Source of the DNA: Pullilachnospira_A gallistercoris
Lineage (GTDB): Bacteria > Bacillota > Clostridia > Lachnospirales > Lachnospiraceae
Assembly: GCA_018712125.1 (NCBI GenBank)
Contig: DVHM01000133.1
Coordinates: forward strand, 1-60,269
DNA: 60,269 nt
Direction: 5' to 3'
Position 1 is the first letter of the stretch. Every line of letters starts with the position of its first letter. The position numbers and the translations under genes were made by a program. Shown in pieces: positions 24,763-32,905 of this stretch. The notes beneath the pieces were generated by a model that did not search any database, was not told the origin of the DNA, and saw only the letters and a program-made list of their open reading frames with translations.

Positions 24763-25283
24763 GATTTGTGATGTTTTTGTCCGACGCTGTCATCCCGCTG
24801 CTGGTTTTCTACATCCTGCTCTACGGCCTGGCCCGAAAGCACAATGTATACGAGGAGTTTCTGGAAGGGGCGAAGGACGGATTCCACACGGTCATACAGA
24901 TTCTTCCCACACTGGTGGGGCTCATGTGCGCGGTGGGCGTGCTGCGGGCCTCGGGATTTCTGGATCTTCTGGCGTCGCTGTTGGGGCGGGCGACCGGCTG
25001 GCTGCATTTTCCTTCCGAACTGGTGCCGGTGGCGATCGTGAAAATGTTTTCCTCCTCGGCGGCCACGGGGCTGGTGCTGGATATCTTCAAGGAGTACGGT
25101 CCGGATTCCTATTTCGGGAAAATCGTCTCCATCATGGGATCCTGCACCGAGACAATCTTCTACACCATGTCCGTCTATTTTATGGCGGTAAAGATCAAAA
25201 AGACCCGTTGGACCCTGGCGGGAGCTCTGCTGGCGACCCTGGCCGGAATCGCTGCCAGTGTGGTATTGGCCGGAATGATGTGA
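24759..25283 (+). CDS. spmB: Spore maturation protein B
   Basis: A 174-residue membrane protein with the same Gate fold. KDGFHTVIQILPTLVGLMCA and GSCTETIFYTMSVYF are SpmB hallmarks. Overlaps spmA by ATGA; the two act together. Confidence 0.92.
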   Translation: MRFVMFLSDAVIPLLVFYILLYGLARKHNVYEEFLEGAKDGFHTVIQILPTLVGLMCAVGVLRASGFLDLLASLLGRATGWLHFPSELVPVAIVKMFSSSAATGLVLDIFKEYGPDSYFGKIVSIMGSCTETIFYTMSVYFMAVKIKKTRWTLAGALLATLAGIAASVVLAGMM

Positions 25284-25348
25284 TATACTGAAGGGCGAAA
25301 AAAGTTTGCCCGAGGAAAAAGGGAGAACGTGACGAAGGAGGAAATCCT

Positions 25349-25807
25349 ATGAGTTATATCCGGGATGCGATACACAATCAGGTACTGATCTCCGCGGCTC
25401 TATCCTGGCTGATTGCCCAGGTGCTGAAAGTGCTGATTGACGGAATAAGAAACGGCTTTTCCGCGGAGCGCCTGGCGGGAGGCGGCGGTATGCCCAGTTC
25501 CCACTCGGCCACAGTGGCGGGGTTGACCACGGCTACGGTGCTGGTTTACGGCTGCGGAGGATTTGAGTTTGTCATGGCGCTGTTCTTCGCCATCATCGTG
25601 ATCTATGACGCGGCGGGGGTGCGGATGGAGACCGGGAGGGAGGCAAAAGTGCTCAACCTTCTGCGCAGAAGGGATCTGGAAGAGGGGAGAAAGCCTGTCT
25701 ACGACCGGGATCTCCAGGAGAAGATGGGGCACACGGTGCCGGAGATTCTGGCTGGAATTGTCATTGGCGTGGCCTGCGGCGCCGTCGTCTGCAACGTGAT
25801 TTTCTGA
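25349..25807 (+). CDS. Divergent PAP2 family membrane protein (YuiD-like)
   Basis: A 152-residue protein with GGGGMPSSHSATVAGLTTAT, the conserved PSSHS motif, and YDAAGVRMETGREA. This family (DUF212/YuiD) is related to PAP2 acid phosphatases but shorter. SD GAAGGAGG before the ATG. Likely acts on a lipid phosphate at the membrane; function is not established. 65 bp after spmB with no terminator, so possibly co-transcribed. Confidence 0.85.
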   Translation: MSYIRDAIHNQVLISAALSWLIAQVLKVLIDGIRNGFSAERLAGGGGMPSSHSATVAGLTTATVLVYGCGGFEFVMALFFAIIVIYDAAGVRMETGREAKVLNLLRRRDLEEGRKPVYDRDLQEKMGHTVPEILAGIVIGVACGAVVCNVIF

Positions 25808-25820
25808 GGGAGGCGGAGCT

Positions 25821-26792
25821 ATGATTATTCAGACGGGAATGCGGACAGATATTCCGGCTTTCTATACGCCCTGGTTTTTAAACCGCCTGAGGGAGGGATA
25901 TGTCTGCACGAGAAATCCATACAACCCGACGATGGTAACCCGCTATGAACTGAACCCGGAGGTGGTGGATCTGATCGCCTTCTGCACGAAGAATCCCCAC
26001 CCGATGCTGGCGTATAGGGAGGAACTGGCGCCTTACGGCCAGTACTGGTTTGTGACGATTACACCTTACGGCCCGGAGATCGAACCGGGGGTTCCCGGGA
26101 CGGAGGCGGTTATGGAAGATTTCCGTCAGCTTTCCGGCCGGCTGGGAAAGAAGTGTGTGGCCTGGCGTTACGACCCGGTCTTTATCAGCGAAGTTTACAC
26201 GATAGAGCGGCATATCCGTGAATTCGCCCGAATTGCCGAAGGACTGGCGGGCTGCACGGACACCTGCGTGATCAGCTTTATCGATCCCTACCGGAAGGTG
26301 CGCCGCAATTTTCCGGAGGCGGTTACGGTAAACCGGGAGGACCGTCTGAAACTGGGCAAGGCTTTTGCCGGGATCGCCGCCTCCCGCGGAATGCGCGTGA
26401 AGGCCTGCGGAGAGGGAAGGGAGCTGGAACCTTACGGCGTGGACTGTGGGGGATGTATGACGCAGGAGGTCTACGAGCGGGCTCTGGGGAGACGGATGAT
26501 TGTCCCGAAGAGAAAGAGCCAGAGGGAACTCTGCGGCTGTCTGATGGGAAGCGATATCGGTGCCTACGATACCTGCGGGCATCTGTGCCGGTACTGTTAC
26601 GCCAACGCCGACCCGCAGCGGGTAAGGGAAAATATGCGGCATCACGATCCGAAGTCGCCCCTTCTCGTGGGACATCTGACAGCGGACGACGTGATTCATC
26701 CGGCAGATCAGAAGAGCTGGCTTGATCCGCAGATCTCCCTCTTCGACGGGTTGATCGGAAGGGAAGGGGAAGGGATTCGGAAAGAAATTTGA
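25821..26792 (+). CDS. DUF1848 family protein
   Basis: A 323-residue protein beginning MIIQTGMRTDIPAFYTPWFL, the conserved DUF1848 opening with SxRTDIP-like motif. The C-terminal third has a Cys cluster (CGCLMGSDIGAYDTCGHLCR followed by YCYAN) resembling an Fe-S or zinc site. An early Cys pair (VDCGGCM) is also present. The CxxxCxxC-like spacing has led the family to be suspected of radical chemistry, but this is not proven. Its stop codon overlaps the -35 box of the initiator tRNA promoter. Confidence 0.85.
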   Translation: MIIQTGMRTDIPAFYTPWFLNRLREGYVCTRNPYNPTMVTRYELNPEVVDLIAFCTKNPHPMLAYREELAPYGQYWFVTITPYGPEIEPGVPGTEAVMEDFRQLSGRLGKKCVAWRYDPVFISEVYTIERHIREFARIAEGLAGCTDTCVISFIDPYRKVRRNFPEAVTVNREDRLKLGKAFAGIAASRGMRVKACGEGRELEPYGVDCGGCMTQEVYERALGRRMIVPKRKSQRELCGCLMGSDIGAYDTCGHLCRYCYANADPQRVRENMRHHDPKSPLLVGHLTADDVIHPADQKSWLDPQISLFDGLIGREGEGIRKEI

Positions 26793-26817
26793 CATTTCCG
26801 AAAAATAGGATTATAAT
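26789..26817 (+). promoter_or_regulatory. Consensus promoter of initiator tRNA
   Basis: TTGACA (26789-26794), 17-bp spacer, TATAAT (26812-26817): a perfect match to the vegetative consensus, as expected for a high-demand tRNA. Confidence 0.88.
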
Positions 26818-26828
26818 AACTGTATTGA

Positions 26829-26902
26829 CGCGGGATGGAGCAGTCTGGAAGCTCGCCGGGCTCATAACCCGGAGGTCGTAGGTTCAAATCCTACTCCCGC
26901 AA
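26829..26902 (+). tRNA. Initiator tRNA-fMet (anticodon CAT)
   Basis: C1 at 26829 faces A72 at 26901, the unpaired 1-72 position unique to bacterial initiator tRNA; CGCGGGA/TCCCGCA acceptor; anticodon stem CCGGG/CCCGG with three consecutive G-C pairs and loop CTCATAA; T arm GTAGG-TTCAAAT-CCTAC. CCA not encoded. It stands alone rather than in an rRNA/tRNA cluster. Confidence 0.95.
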
Positions 26903-26913
26903 TTTTTTATTGC

Positions 26914-26950
26914 AAAAATCCCCAGGAGCGGTGTGCTCCCGGGGATTTTG
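26914..26950. terminator. Bidirectional terminator between tRNA-fMet and ktrA
   Basis: AAAATCCCC (26915-26923) pairs with GGGGATTTT (26941-26949), with an inner GGAGC/GCTCC stem. A-run and T-run on the two sides allow use by both the tRNA and the leftward ktr operon. Confidence 0.88.
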
Positions 26951-26977
26951 TTGTTCTCTCTCTTTATGGAGAAATTC

Positions 26978-27643
26978 TTATTCAAAATGATTTTCGAAAG
27001 CGTCGATGTTGTTTACCTTTCCGATGACCACAATGATGTCGTCAGCCTTCAGGCGGTAGTCCGGCGTCACTTCTATGTTCGTATCACGGCCATTTTCGAT
27101 GGCGATGATGTTCAGCTTGTATTTCTGCCGAATCTCCGTCTCCTCCACGCTGCGGCCGATCAGCGGCTGGGGAACCTGCACCTGGCGGATCTCCACGCTG
27201 TTGTTGAGGGACACATAGTCCAGGAAATTGTTGGACAGCAGTTTCCTGCCGAGACGCAGAGCCATATCCCGCTCGGGGTAGACAACCTCGGCGCCCAGTT
27301 TCTTCAGTACCGCGCCCTGCTCAGCGCTCAGCGCCTTGGAGATGACATGGGGAATGCCCATCTCGATGACCCGCATAGTAGTCAGAATACTCACGTCCAC
27401 CTGTTCTCCGATGCAGACGATGACCACGTCGCAGTTCTGTATGCCGGTCTCCGCCAGTGTCTCCTGACTGAGGTTTTCGGTCACGAAGGCGTATTCTGTG
27501 TACTGGCGCATGTCTTTGATTTTATCCTCGTCCTTGTCGAGAACGATGACTTCCTGTCCGGCCTCCGCCAGAGTTCTTGCCAGGGCGCTGCCGAAGCGGC
27601 CCAGTCCGATGATTCCGTATGCGATATCCTGATTCTTTTTCAT
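26978..27643 (-). CDS. ktrA: Potassium uptake regulatory subunit KtrA (RCK/TrkA-N and TrkA-C)
   Basis: A 221-residue cytosolic subunit. The N-terminal Rossmann motif is AYGIIGLGRFGSALARTLAE with a conserved acidic residue at the end of strand 2 (VIVLDKDEDK); the C-terminal half has the TrkA-C fold (VQVPQPLIGRSVEETEIRQK). It gates the KtrB channel in response to ATP/ADP or NAD(H), and in Firmicutes RCK-C domains bind c-di-AMP. Start ATG 27643 with GGGAGG upstream. Last gene of the leftward operon. Confidence 0.92.
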   Translation of the reverse strand: MKKNQDIAYGIIGLGRFGSALARTLAEAGQEVIVLDKDEDKIKDMRQYTEYAFVTENLSQETLAETGIQNCDVVIVCIGEQVDVSILTTMRVIEMGIPHVISKALSAEQGAVLKKLGAEVVYPERDMALRLGRKLLSNNFLDYVSLNNSVEIRQVQVPQPLIGRSVEETEIRQKYKLNIIAIENGRDTNIEVTPDYRLKADDIIVVIGKVNNIDAFENHFE

Positions 27644-27665
27644 GATGATTATTTCCTCCCGATCT

Positions 27666-28970
27666 TTATCCGATTGCAATGGTTTCTTCTGAGTATCTCA
27701 CATGGGGTTCCTTCTGCTTCATCCATACGGACAGCAGGGTAAAGGCGCCCAGTCTTCCGGTGTACATGACCAGAATGATGACAAATTTCCCCGCGGTGCT
27801 TAAATCCGGAGTAATGCCGGTGGAAAGCCCCACGGTGCCGAAGGCCGAGACGACCTCAAAGATCAGCTGCATAAGGGTGCAGTCCGGTTCCAGAATACAC
27901 ATGAGGAAGGTCGCCACGCAGACAACAGCTCCCGAGAGCAGTGTGATCATGCATGCCTTGAAAATATTCTGTCTGGAGATGCTCCGATGGAAGGTGTGAA
28001 CGCTTCCGGTGGTGTACATGCTCCGAACGGCCTGGATCAGCACGAAAAATGTGCTGGTCTTGATACCGCCTCCGGTGGAGCCCGGAGAGGCGCCGATAAA
28101 CATCAGAATGCACAGCACAAACAGTCCCGCGTTGGTAAAGGAACCGATGGGATATGTGGAAAACCCGGCGGTTCTGGCGGATACGCTGTGGAAAAATGCC
28201 CCCAGCCAGGAAATGTGCTCCGTGGCTTTCAGGAGCAGCGTTCCCACGATCAGCAGCACGACGGTCGTGGTAATCACGACCTTGGAGTGCAGGGTCAGTT
28301 TTCGGAAAGACCGCTGCCGGAGAATATCCAGAATGACCAGATATCCCAGACCTCCGAAGATGATCAGAAAACAGGTGGTCAAATTCAGGAGAATGTCGTT
28401 CTGGTAGGGGATCAGATTGCGCAGCCCGCCCAGGATATCGAAGCCGGAGTTGTTGAAGGCCGCGATGGAGTGGAAGATGCTGATGCCTATGGCGTGCAGC
28501 GTGGGATAGTCCCTGGAGAAAACCAGAAAGCTTAACACCGCTCCGATGATCTCAAAACACAGGGTTACCAGAAGCACGGATTTTACCAGCTTGACAATGC
28601 CTTTGTAATTGTCGGTATTCAGAGCCTCTTTGACCAGAAAACGGCTCTTGATGCTGACTCTCTTGCCGGCGGCAATGATCAGGCCGACGCCGATGGAGGT
28701 CACACCCAGACCGCCGATCTGTATCAGGGCGGCCACCACCCCCTGACCGAAAGCGGTAAAGTGATCCGCTGTATCGATGGCGATCAGGCCGGTCACACAG
28801 ACTGCGCTGGTGGAGGTAAAAAGGGCGTCAATAAAGGATACCTTTACCCCTTCCCGCACGGAAACCGGCAGAAGGAGCAGGATGGTTCCTATCAGGATGA
28901 CTGTCGCGAAGCCCAGAGCGATCAGCTGACTGGCGGGCAGTCTCTTAAACAAAGAATTTATATGTTTCAT
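27666..28970 (-). CDS. ktrB: Potassium channel-like uptake subunit KtrB
   Basis: A 434-residue TrkH/KtrB membrane protein with four M1-P-M2 repeats; selectivity-loop segments such as TSTSAVCVTGL, AFNNSGFDI, ARTAGFSTYP and SAFGTVGLSTG are visible, each with the key Gly. It is the Na+-dependent K+ uptake pore, working with ktrA 22 bp downstream. Its start overlaps the stop of the small membrane protein gene. Confidence 0.93.
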   Translation of the reverse strand: MKHINSLFKRLPASQLIALGFATVILIGTILLLLPVSVREGVKVSFIDALFTSTSAVCVTGLIAIDTADHFTAFGQGVVAALIQIGGLGVTSIGVGLIIAAGKRVSIKSRFLVKEALNTDNYKGIVKLVKSVLLVTLCFEIIGAVLSFLVFSRDYPTLHAIGISIFHSIAAFNNSGFDILGGLRNLIPYQNDILLNLTTCFLIIFGGLGYLVILDILRQRSFRKLTLHSKVVITTTVVLLIVGTLLLKATEHISWLGAFFHSVSARTAGFSTYPIGSFTNAGLFVLCILMFIGASPGSTGGGIKTSTFFVLIQAVRSMYTTGSVHTFHRSISRQNIFKACMITLLSGAVVCVATFLMCILEPDCTLMQLIFEVVSAFGTVGLSTGITPDLSTAGKFVIILVMYTGRLGAFTLLSVWMKQKEPHVRYSEETIAIG

Positions 28971-29419
28971 TTTTCTTTCTGTCCTACTTTCTGCGTATTA
29001 AACGATAGACGATCAAAAAGCGGGGGGCTTCTTTTCTTTCCGTCCTTTTCCTGCCGCACGAAAAGATCCCAGAGAAATCTGGGGAGCGACAGGGGAGAGG
29101 TCCGCAGGCGGTCGGCAAACGTCCGCCGGGCCCGGTCCATCAGCAACTCTCCCGGAACAAAGAAAAAGAACAGCAGGAAAACCGCAGAAGTTCCGGAATG
29201 CCGGAGGGAAGGGCGGCCGCTCCTCGTGGCGGGAAGGCGGGCCCCTTCCGGGTTGGCCCCCGGCTGCAGATGTTCATCTGTCAGGTCGGAGGCATTGTAT
29301 TCTTCCTGTATCTGCGGGAAAAGATCCCACGGTTCCATAATGATAAATTCTAAGGAAAGAAATGTGCAGAAAAGAATGACGCTTATGAGAGCGAGCACTC
29401 TTCTGGCTTTCCGATTCAT
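28967..29419 (-). CDS. Small membrane protein of unknown function in the ktr operon
   Basis: A 150-residue protein with a basic N-terminus and a membrane helix at about 8-28 (VLALISVILFCTFLSLEFII), an acidic and Pro-rich middle, a second very hydrophobic stretch (AVFLLFFFFVPGELL, about 80-94) and a basic C-terminus. No family recognised. The ATG at 29419 has GGAGGGAC upstream, and the stop overlaps the ktrB start, so it is likely translated with ktrB. The upper part (29200-29330) is more GC-rich than its surroundings. Confidence 0.6.
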   Translation of the reverse strand: MNRKARRVLALISVILFCTFLSLEFIIMEPWDLFPQIQEEYNASDLTDEHLQPGANPEGARLPATRSGRPSLRHSGTSAVFLLFFFFVPGELLMDRARRTFADRLRTSPLSLPRFLWDLFVRQEKDGKKRSPPLFDRLSFNTQKVGQKEK

Positions 29420-29460
29420 TTTCTGTCCCTCCTGTAGACAACGGTGTGATGTGGCGGCGG

Positions 29461-30807
29461 TTACTGCTGCTCGGTGCCGGCAGTCTCCGTCTCGGGTTCC
29501 GTCTTCTGCGGTTTCGGCAGCTTTCGGACCAGAGCGTAATCCACCATGTGGTTTTTCACGTTTTTCACTTCGATCTTCAGACCGCAGGCCTCCAGAGAGA
29601 AGCTCTCCCCGTCGGCGGGCACCCGGTTGATCTCGCCCCAGACAAAGCCGCTGAAAGTATCGTAATCCTCGTCCGGCAGTTTGATGTGGAGCTCCTCATT
29701 CACTTCCTCCAGGTCGGCGGATCCGGCAATTCTCCAGACGCCTTCCTTGATCATCTCGATATCGTCTGGCTTGAGAGGTTCCTCCTCATCGTCCAGATCG
29801 CCCACCAGGGCTTCCACCAGATCGTGGAGTGTCACGATGCCCGAGGTCGCGCCGTACTCATCCAGCACGATGGCGAAATAGGTGCGCATCTGTTTCATGC
29901 GGGCGAACAGCACGTTGATCCGCATGGTCTCCGGCACGAAGAAGGGGCGGTTGACGGCATTTTCCATCACATAATCTTTGCTTCTGTTCTCCGAGCGGAA
30001 ATAATCTTTTGTATCCAGAATGCCCACAATGTCATCCTGGTTTTTATCACAGATCGGGTAGTATGTAAAGCGGCTTTCCTGAATGGTCTTCGCCCAATCT
30101 TCCTCGCTGTCCTCAAGATAGAGGAACGCCACATCCCGTCTGTGGGTGCATACTTCATCCACAAAGGTATCGTTGAGCTCGAAGACGTTCTGAATCATCT
30201 CGCTCTCCTCCACCTGAATCGTACCCTGCTGGTTTCCTTCCGCCAGCATCATACGGATTTCTTCCTCCGTGACAATCTCTTCCTCCTCGTTGGGGTCGAT
30301 CTTCATCAAGCGCAGAACGAAGTTGGTGGAAACTGTCAGCAGCCATACCAGCGGTGTGGTTATCTTGGATACATAGAAGAGAAATCCGGCCATGCCGAGA
30401 GCCATGGACTCACACTTTTTCATGGCGAGCCGCTTGGGTACCAGCTCTCCGAACACAATCTGAAAATATGTGAGGACCAGGGTAATCAAAAAGACTACAA
30501 TCGAGTGCAGGACGCTCCGATGAATCGGGAGCCCGGTACTCAGCAGCGCGTCTACCAGCGGGGACGCAAAGTTTTCCGCGGCGAAAGCGCCTCCCAACAG
30601 GCCGGCCAGCGTGATGGCCACCTGAATGGTGGAGAGGAATTTTGCCGGCTGTTCGGTCAGCCATCCCAGTTTTTTCGCCCGGGTATCGCCCTCCTGGGTC
30701 AGCTTTTTGAGCTTGGCGTCATTCATGGAAATGACGGCGATCTCAGCGCTGGCAAACACCGCGTTAATAAATATAAGAACAATCTGTATTATCAATGCTC
30801 CAATCAT
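29461..30807 (-). CDS. CNNM/CorC (HlyC-CorC family) transporter-associated protein
   Basis: A 448-residue protein: CNNM membrane domain (MIGALIIQIVLIFINAVFAS, FGELVPKRLAMKK), a CBS pair (TFVDEVCTHRRDVAFLYLED to VLDEYGATSGIVTLHDLVEA) and the CorC_HlyC C-terminal domain (YDTFSGFVWGEINRVPADG). Family members transport or sense Mg2+ (CNNM/CorC, MpfA). First gene of the leftward operon leading to ktrB-ktrA, with only 41 bp to the next gene. SD AAGGAG 8-9 bp from the ATG. Preceded by a long structured leader. Confidence 0.9.
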   Translation of the reverse strand: MIGALIIQIVLIFINAVFASAEIAVISMNDAKLKKLTQEGDTRAKKLGWLTEQPAKFLSTIQVAITLAGLLGGAFAAENFASPLVDALLSTGLPIHRSVLHSIVVFLITLVLTYFQIVFGELVPKRLAMKKCESMALGMAGFLFYVSKITTPLVWLLTVSTNFVLRLMKIDPNEEEEIVTEEEIRMMLAEGNQQGTIQVEESEMIQNVFELNDTFVDEVCTHRRDVAFLYLEDSEEDWAKTIQESRFTYYPICDKNQDDIVGILDTKDYFRSENRSKDYVMENAVNRPFFVPETMRINVLFARMKQMRTYFAIVLDEYGATSGIVTLHDLVEALVGDLDDEEEPLKPDDIEMIKEGVWRIAGSADLEEVNEELHIKLPDEDYDTFSGFVWGEINRVPADGESFSLEACGLKIEVKNVKNHMVDYALVRKLPKPQKTEPETETAGTEQQ

Positions 30808-30848
30808 AATGATATCTCCTTTTCTTAATCCAGTTCATGTAGTGTTGG

Positions 30849-30942
30849 TTTTATTATGAAAAAAGTGTTCCAATGAAACACAAAAAGGCACAGCCCGCAA
30901 GGAAATCTTCCAGGCTATACCTTATATCAATTCATAATAAAA
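30849..30942 (-). ncRNA. Structured leader of the corC-ktr operon; candidate riboswitch/attenuator
   Basis: On the minus strand a perfect 12-bp outer stem (TTTTATTATGAA at 30942-30931 with TTCATAATAAAA at 30860-30849) encloses two hairpins. Hairpin 1: 11 pairs AAGGTATAGCC / GGCTGTGCCTT (30923-30913 / 30895-30885) followed by U5. Hairpin 2: GTGTT/AACAC (30881-30877 / 30869-30865) followed by U6. Hairpin 1 uses two G-U pairs that would be A-C mismatches on the plus strand, so the minus RNA is the folding one. The U6 overlaps the outer stem. I cannot match it to M-box, ydaO, yybP or other known classes. Confidence 0.6.
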
Positions 30943-31019
30943 CATGGAGCAACGATCATACACGTGTGGCATTCATTACCGGAACTGTCGTCCATGCATT
31001 CATCACCTCTTTCTCGCAA

Positions 31020-31039
31020 ATTACAATCAGATTTGTAAT
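31020..31039. promoter_or_regulatory. Palindromic operator candidate between divergent promoters
   Basis: ATTACAA (31020-31026), 6 bp, TTGTAAT (31033-31039). It covers the -35 box of the sirtuin promoter and lies near the start point of the leftward corC transcript. Confidence 0.5.
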
Positions 31040-31061
31040 CCAGACTAAAATATCATATAAT
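31033..31061 (+). promoter_or_regulatory. Promoter of the sirtuin gene
   Basis: TTGTAA (31033-31038), 17-bp spacer, perfect TATAAT (31056-31061). It rules out the ATG at 31060 as the sirtuin start. Confidence 0.7.
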
Positions 31062-31075
31062 GAAAAAAAAGTCAA
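31047..31075 (-). promoter_or_regulatory. Promoter of the corC-ktr operon
   Basis: On the minus strand: TTGACT (31075-31070), 17-bp spacer, TATTTT (31052-31047). It interleaves with the rightward promoter, so the two compete for polymerase. Confidence 0.5.
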
Positions 31076-31101
31076 CGCAGGACAGGGAGGAGGAAGGTAA
31101 A

Positions 31102-31833
31102 ATGTTTGACAAGGAGATTGCCCGGCTGCAGGAGATGGTGGATGAGACGGACAATATGGTATTTTTTGGTGGGGCCGGCGTGTCTACGGAGAGCGGGATA
31201 CCGGATTTCCGCAGCGTGGACGGACTGTACCATCAGACTTACGCCTATCCGCCGGAGACGATTCTCAGTCACAGCTTTTATCTTAAAAATAAGGAAGAGT
31301 TTTACCGTTTCTACCATGACAAGATGCTGATTACCGACGTGGAGCCCAATGCCGCCCACAGAAAGCTCGCCGAACTGGAGCGGGCGGGGAAACTGACGGC
31401 GGTCATCACGCAGAATATTGACGGTCTGCACCAGAAGGCCGGAAGCCGGCGGGTTCTGGAACTGCACGGCAGCATACATCGCAACTACTGCGAGAAATGC
31501 GGGAAGTTTTTTGACGCGGAATATATGAAGGCAGCGCCGGGGGTGCCTCACTGTGATGCCTGCGGCGGCGATATCAAGCCGGATGTGGTGCTCTATGAGG
31601 AGGGGCTGGACAGCGGTATTCTGCGGGAGGCCATGGAGGCGGTGGCAGAGGCCGATATGCTGATTGTAGGCGGGACTTCCCTGGTGGTATATCCTGCGGC
31701 AGGACTGATTGACCTGTATCACGGCAGAAAACTTGTGTTGATCAACCGGGACGAGACGCCGGCGGACGCCCGGGCGGATCTCGTCATTCACGGAAGTATC
31801 GGGGAGATACTGTCCCGGATCGCGGTCCGCTGA
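31102..31833 (+). CDS. cobB: NAD-dependent protein deacylase (SIR2 family)
   Basis: A 243-residue sirtuin. FFGGAGVSTESGIPDFRS is the NAD-binding GAG...GIPDFR motif, TQNIDGLHQKAG and the catalytic His in ELHGS follow, and the zinc ribbon is CEKCG plus CDACGG. It removes acyl groups from Lys using NAD+. The start is ATG 31102, behind GGAGGAGGAAGG; the ATG at 31060 overlaps the promoter -10 box. Followed by DUF951 and the ribosomal operon. Confidence 0.93.
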   Translation: MFDKEIARLQEMVDETDNMVFFGGAGVSTESGIPDFRSVDGLYHQTYAYPPETILSHSFYLKNKEEFYRFYHDKMLITDVEPNAAHRKLAELERAGKLTAVITQNIDGLHQKAGSRRVLELHGSIHRNYCEKCGKFFDAEYMKAAPGVPHCDACGGDIKPDVVLYEEGLDSGILREAMEAVAEADMLIVGGTSLVVYPAAGLIDLYHGRKLVLINRDETPADARADLVIHGSIGEILSRIAVR

Positions 31834-31850
31834 CGAGGAAGGAGTGACAG

Positions 31851-32039
31851 ATGGATATTCAGGTAAAGGATATTGTGACGCTGAAAAAGCAGCATCCCTG
31901 TGGGAGCCATGACTGGGAGGTGCTGCGCATGGGAGCTGATTTTCGGTTGAAGTGTATGGGATGCGGTCATCAGATCATGATTCCCCGGACAAAATTGGAA
32001 AAAAGCGTAAAGGAAATCAAAAAAAGACTTGAAAAATAG
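31851..32039 (+). CDS. DUF951 family protein
   Basis: A 62-residue basic protein: DIVTLKKQHPCGSHDWEVLR and FRLKCMGCGHQIMIPR, with three conserved Cys (HPCG, CMGCG), likely a small zinc-binding fold. Often found upstream of rpsF or near ychF in Firmicutes. The rpsF promoter -35 box lies inside its last codons. Confidence 0.88.
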   Translation: MDIQVKDIVTLKKQHPCGSHDWEVLRMGADFRLKCMGCGHQIMIPRTKLEKSVKEIKKRLEK

Positions 32040-32057
32040 GGAAAAACATGCTATCAT
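32029..32057 (+). promoter_or_regulatory. Promoter of rpsF-ssb-rpsR
   Basis: TTGAAA (32029-32034), 17-bp spacer, TATCAT (32052-32057). Confidence 0.65.
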
Positions 32058-32086
32058 AACCTCTCGTGGTATATGAAAATATCCTT

Positions 32087-32112
32087 GCTCTTCCCCGGAT
32101 AAGGGGAGGGCC
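32087..32112 (+). promoter_or_regulatory. Leader hairpin of the rpsF operon, possible S6:S18 binding site
   Basis: GCTCTTCCCC (32087-32096) pairs with GGGGAGGGC (32103-32111), loop GGATAA. The known S6:S18 autoregulatory leader of this operon includes a hairpin with an exposed CCG; CCCCGG is present here, so the call fits the place but detail is not confirmed. Confidence 0.45.
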
Positions 32113-32139
32113 AAAAGACCAGAAGGAGGTAAAAGTCGC

Positions 32140-32430
32140 ATGAAAAAGTATGAGTTAGCACTTGTTGTTAACGCGAAGATCGAGGATGACGCGAGGGCCG
32201 CAGTTGTCGAGAAGGCGAAAGAGTATATTACCCGCGCCGGCGGCACTGTGACGGAAGTGGAAGACTGGGGTAAGAAAAAGCTTGCTTACGAGATTCAGAA
32301 GATGAACGAAGGCTTCTATTATTTCATCCAGTTTGACGCAGAGCCCGACGTTCCCGCTGAGGTAGAAGCGGATGTGCGTATCATGGACAATGTTCTTCGA
32401 TTCTTGTGCGTTAAGAAAGACGAGGCATAG
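32140..32430 (+). CDS. rpsF: 30S ribosomal protein S6
   Basis: A 96-residue protein: MKKYELALVVNAKIEDDARA, YEIQKMNEGFYYFIQFDAEP and MDNVLRFLCVKKDEA are standard S6 features. SD AGAAGGAGG upstream. First gene of rpsF-ssb-rpsR; forms a heterodimer with S18 in the 30S platform. Confidence 0.97.
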   Translation: MKKYELALVVNAKIEDDARAAVVEKAKEYITRAGGTVTEVEDWGKKKLAYEIQKMNEGFYYFIQFDAEPDVPAEVEADVRIMDNVLRFLCVKKDEA

Positions 32431-32450
32431 GATAGAAAGAGGTAGAGCCT

Positions 32451-32888
32451 ATGAATAAAGTAATCCTTATGGGACGTTTGACCAGAGATCCCGAGGTGAG
32501 ATACGGTGGAGCCAACAATACAGCGGTTGCGAGATTTTCCATCGCTGTGGACCGCAGATTCAAGCGGGAGGGAGATCCCGACGCAGACTTCTTCAACTGC
32601 GTTTCCTTTGGAAAGCAGGGAGAGTTCGTGGAGAAGTATCTTCGCAAGGGAACCAAGATCGTTCTGGACGGAGAGATCCGCAATAATAACTATACGAATC
32701 GGGAAGGTCAGATGGTTTACGGCATGGAGATCGTGACCAACAACGTGGAATTTGCCGAGAGCAAGAGCGCTTCTGCGGCAAACAGCGGATATGTTCCCAA
32801 CAACAGTACGCCGGCACCCAGCGCACCGGCAGGGGATGGATTTATGAACATTCCCGACGGTATCGAAGAGGAGTTGCCATTTAACTAA
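32451..32888 (+). CDS. ssb: Single-stranded DNA-binding protein
   Basis: A 145-residue protein with the OB-fold core (MNKVILMGRLTRDPEVRYGG, FFNCVSFGKQGEFVEKYLRK), a disordered Ser/Ala/Pro linker and the acidic tip EEELPFN, which recruits replication and repair partners; the usual tip ends LPF, here with one extra Asn. Between rpsF and rpsR as in most Firmicutes. Confidence 0.97.
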   Translation: MNKVILMGRLTRDPEVRYGGANNTAVARFSIAVDRRFKREGDPDADFFNCVSFGKQGEFVEKYLRKGTKIVLDGEIRNNNYTNREGQMVYGMEIVTNNVEFAESKSASAANSGYVPNNSTPAPSAPAGDGFMNIPDGIEEELPFN

Positions 32889-32905
32889 TTACAGGAGGTA
32901 ATACC

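Noticed and set aside
30956..31003. A 15-codon leader peptide in the corC leader (minus strand)
   Set aside because: An SD-like AGAGGTG is present but touches the ATG, and another short frame has better spacing; not enough to call a gene.
30873..31100. A 75-codon plus-strand frame upstream of the sirtuin gene
   Set aside because: It is antisense to the structured corC leader and crosses two promoters; no SD.
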